Both the position numbers and the translations under genes were made by a program. DNA of 7,701 nt from Anaerolineae bacterium (GTDB lineage Bacteria > Chloroflexota > Anaerolineae > Aggregatilineales > Phototrophicaceae), in the NCBI GenBank assembly GCA_019912905.1, contig JAIOHO010001012.1, positions 1 to 7,701 on the forward strand, read 5' to 3'. Below are positions 7,340 through 7,701 of the stretch, piece by piece (the first letter of the stretch is position 1; each line of letters begins with the position of its first letter). The notes under the pieces were generated by a model. The model did no database searches. It worked only from the letters and a program-made list of their open reading frames with translations, and was not told where the DNA came from.

Positions 7340-7362
7340 TCCTTGTGATGTTTTTGCAAGGA
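7340..7362 (+). repeat. Short inverted repeat after glyQS
   Basis: TCCTTG pairs with CAAGGA, and two further G-U pairs close a seven-base loop, giving a stem of about eight pairs starting 7 bases after the glyQS stop. No T-run follows, so it is not a standard intrinsic terminator. It lies just before the TATAAT at 7370 and could be a weak terminator, a transcript end-stabilising hairpin or chance. Confidence 0.3.
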
Positions 7363-7369
7363 GCGCCTG

Positions 7370-7375
7370 TATAAT
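7370..7375 (+). promoter_or_regulatory. Candidate -10 box for the DedA gene
   Basis: An exact TATAAT sits 66 bases before the likely GTG start of the DedA gene and 37 bases after the glyQS stop. No good -35 is present at 16-18 bases (the nearest TTG-type hexamers are at 10 and 21 bases), so it is only a candidate. Transcription would start near 7382. Confidence 0.4.
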
Positions 7376-7440
7376 CAAATCAAGAGGGAACATGGATTTT
7401 GTTTCCTCCTTTCGTTTGCCTGTTGGTAGAATGGTCAATC

Positions 7441-7701
7441 GTGGAATCATTCATCAGTACAATCGGGTATGTGGGCGTCTTTGCCATCGTCTTTGCCGAA
7501 TCGGGCCTGCTGATCGGCTTTTTCCTGCCAGGGGACAGCCTGCTGTTTACGGCGGGTTTTCTGGCCTCGCTCGATAAACCGATCTTCTCGCTCCCGGTGC
7601 TGCTGATCGGCTGTTTCATAGCTGCCGTGCTGGGCGACAGTGTGGGCTATCTGTTTGGCAAACGCGTCGGTGTACGCCTGTTTCAGCGCGAAGATTCGGT
7701 G
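7441..7701 (+). CDS. DedA (SNARE-associated/VTT-type) family membrane protein, N-terminal 87 residues; runs off the right edge
   Basis: The visible part is largely hydrophobic and carries the DedA family N-terminal signature: GYVGVFAIVFAESGLLIGFF, then LPGDSLLFTAGFLAS, then a second hydrophobic stretch and AAVLGDSVGYLFGKRVG, ending in LFQREDSV. DedA proteins are integral membrane proteins tied to lipid (undecaprenyl-phosphate or phospholipid) translocation and envelope homeostasis; the substrate of this one cannot be read from the fragment. The GTG at 7441 gives the usual family N-terminus (MESFISTIGY), but no strong ribosome site precedes it. A TTG at 7399, ten bases after GAGGG (7384-7388), would add 14 mostly hydrophobic residues and cannot be excluded. 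An in-frame TAA at 7372 bounds the frame. About two thirds of the protein lies outside the window. It may be read from its own promoter or by read-through from glyQS, which ends 107 bases upstream. Confidence 0.9.
   Translation, partial: MESFISTIGYVGVFAIVFAESGLLIGFFLPGDSLLFTAGFLASLDKPIFSLPVLLIGCFIAAVLGDSVGYLFGKRVGVRLFQREDSV

Noticed and set aside
7334..7369. Intrinsic terminator after glyQS
   Set aside because: The hairpin is weak, includes G-U pairs and has no following T-run, so it is reported only as an inverted repeat.
6422..7450. Open frame of 342 codons on the minus strand
   Set aside because: It is antisense to the beta part of glyQS and its downstream gap, with no domain recognised and no promoter or ribosome site seen.
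1..7701. CRISPR arrays, insertion sequences, tRNA or rRNA genes, phage or defence modules
   Set aside because: No regularly spaced repeats, transposase-like frames, tRNA cloverleaf segments or defence domains were seen on reading both strands.

Overview
The window (7,701 bases, GC-rich and gene-dense) looks like chromosomal housekeeping DNA from a free-living bacterium. The best guess is the Chloroflexota, Anaerolineae-like: the RpoB sequence, a fused GlyQS, and the style of the ECF sigma and DedA proteins all fit from memory. No database search was possible, so the taxon is an inference.

Layout. The minus strand carries, in order of transcription, an ECF-type sigma-70 family factor (4156 to 3542), a small cysteine-free single-span membrane protein that is probably its anti-sigma factor (3538 to 3152, only 3 bases after the sigma stop), a 313-base gap, and then rpoB (2838 to 1, cut by the window edge after 946 codons). 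The gap contains an exact TTGACA/TATAAT promoter and a leader of about 155 bases for rpoB. The plus strand carries, divergent from the sigma factor, a single-chain glycyl-tRNA synthetase with alpha and beta subunits fused (4340 to 7333), followed by the start of a DedA-family membrane protein (about 7441, cut by the right edge).

How the genes relate. RpoB is the catalytic beta subunit of RNA polymerase and the ECF factor is an alternative specificity subunit for the same enzyme, so the minus-strand block is a transcription-machinery cluster, although rpoB appears to have its own promoter. GlyQS supplies Gly-tRNA for translation. DedA proteins act in membrane lipid handling and envelope homeostasis; its link to glyQS looks positional only.

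Most interesting points. (1) RpoB has an insertion of about 52 residues after the conserved ETPYR segment. Its sequence resembles a motif found in the other large subunit, beta-prime, just before the zinc-site CxxCYG region. (2) The rifampicin pocket of RpoB carries Glu at the E. coli D516 position and Thr at the R529 position. (3) The sigma/anti-sigma pair lies where ribosomal protein genes often lie upstream of rpoB. I found no mobile element, CRISPR array, tRNA or rRNA, and no clear sign of an undescribed multi-gene system.
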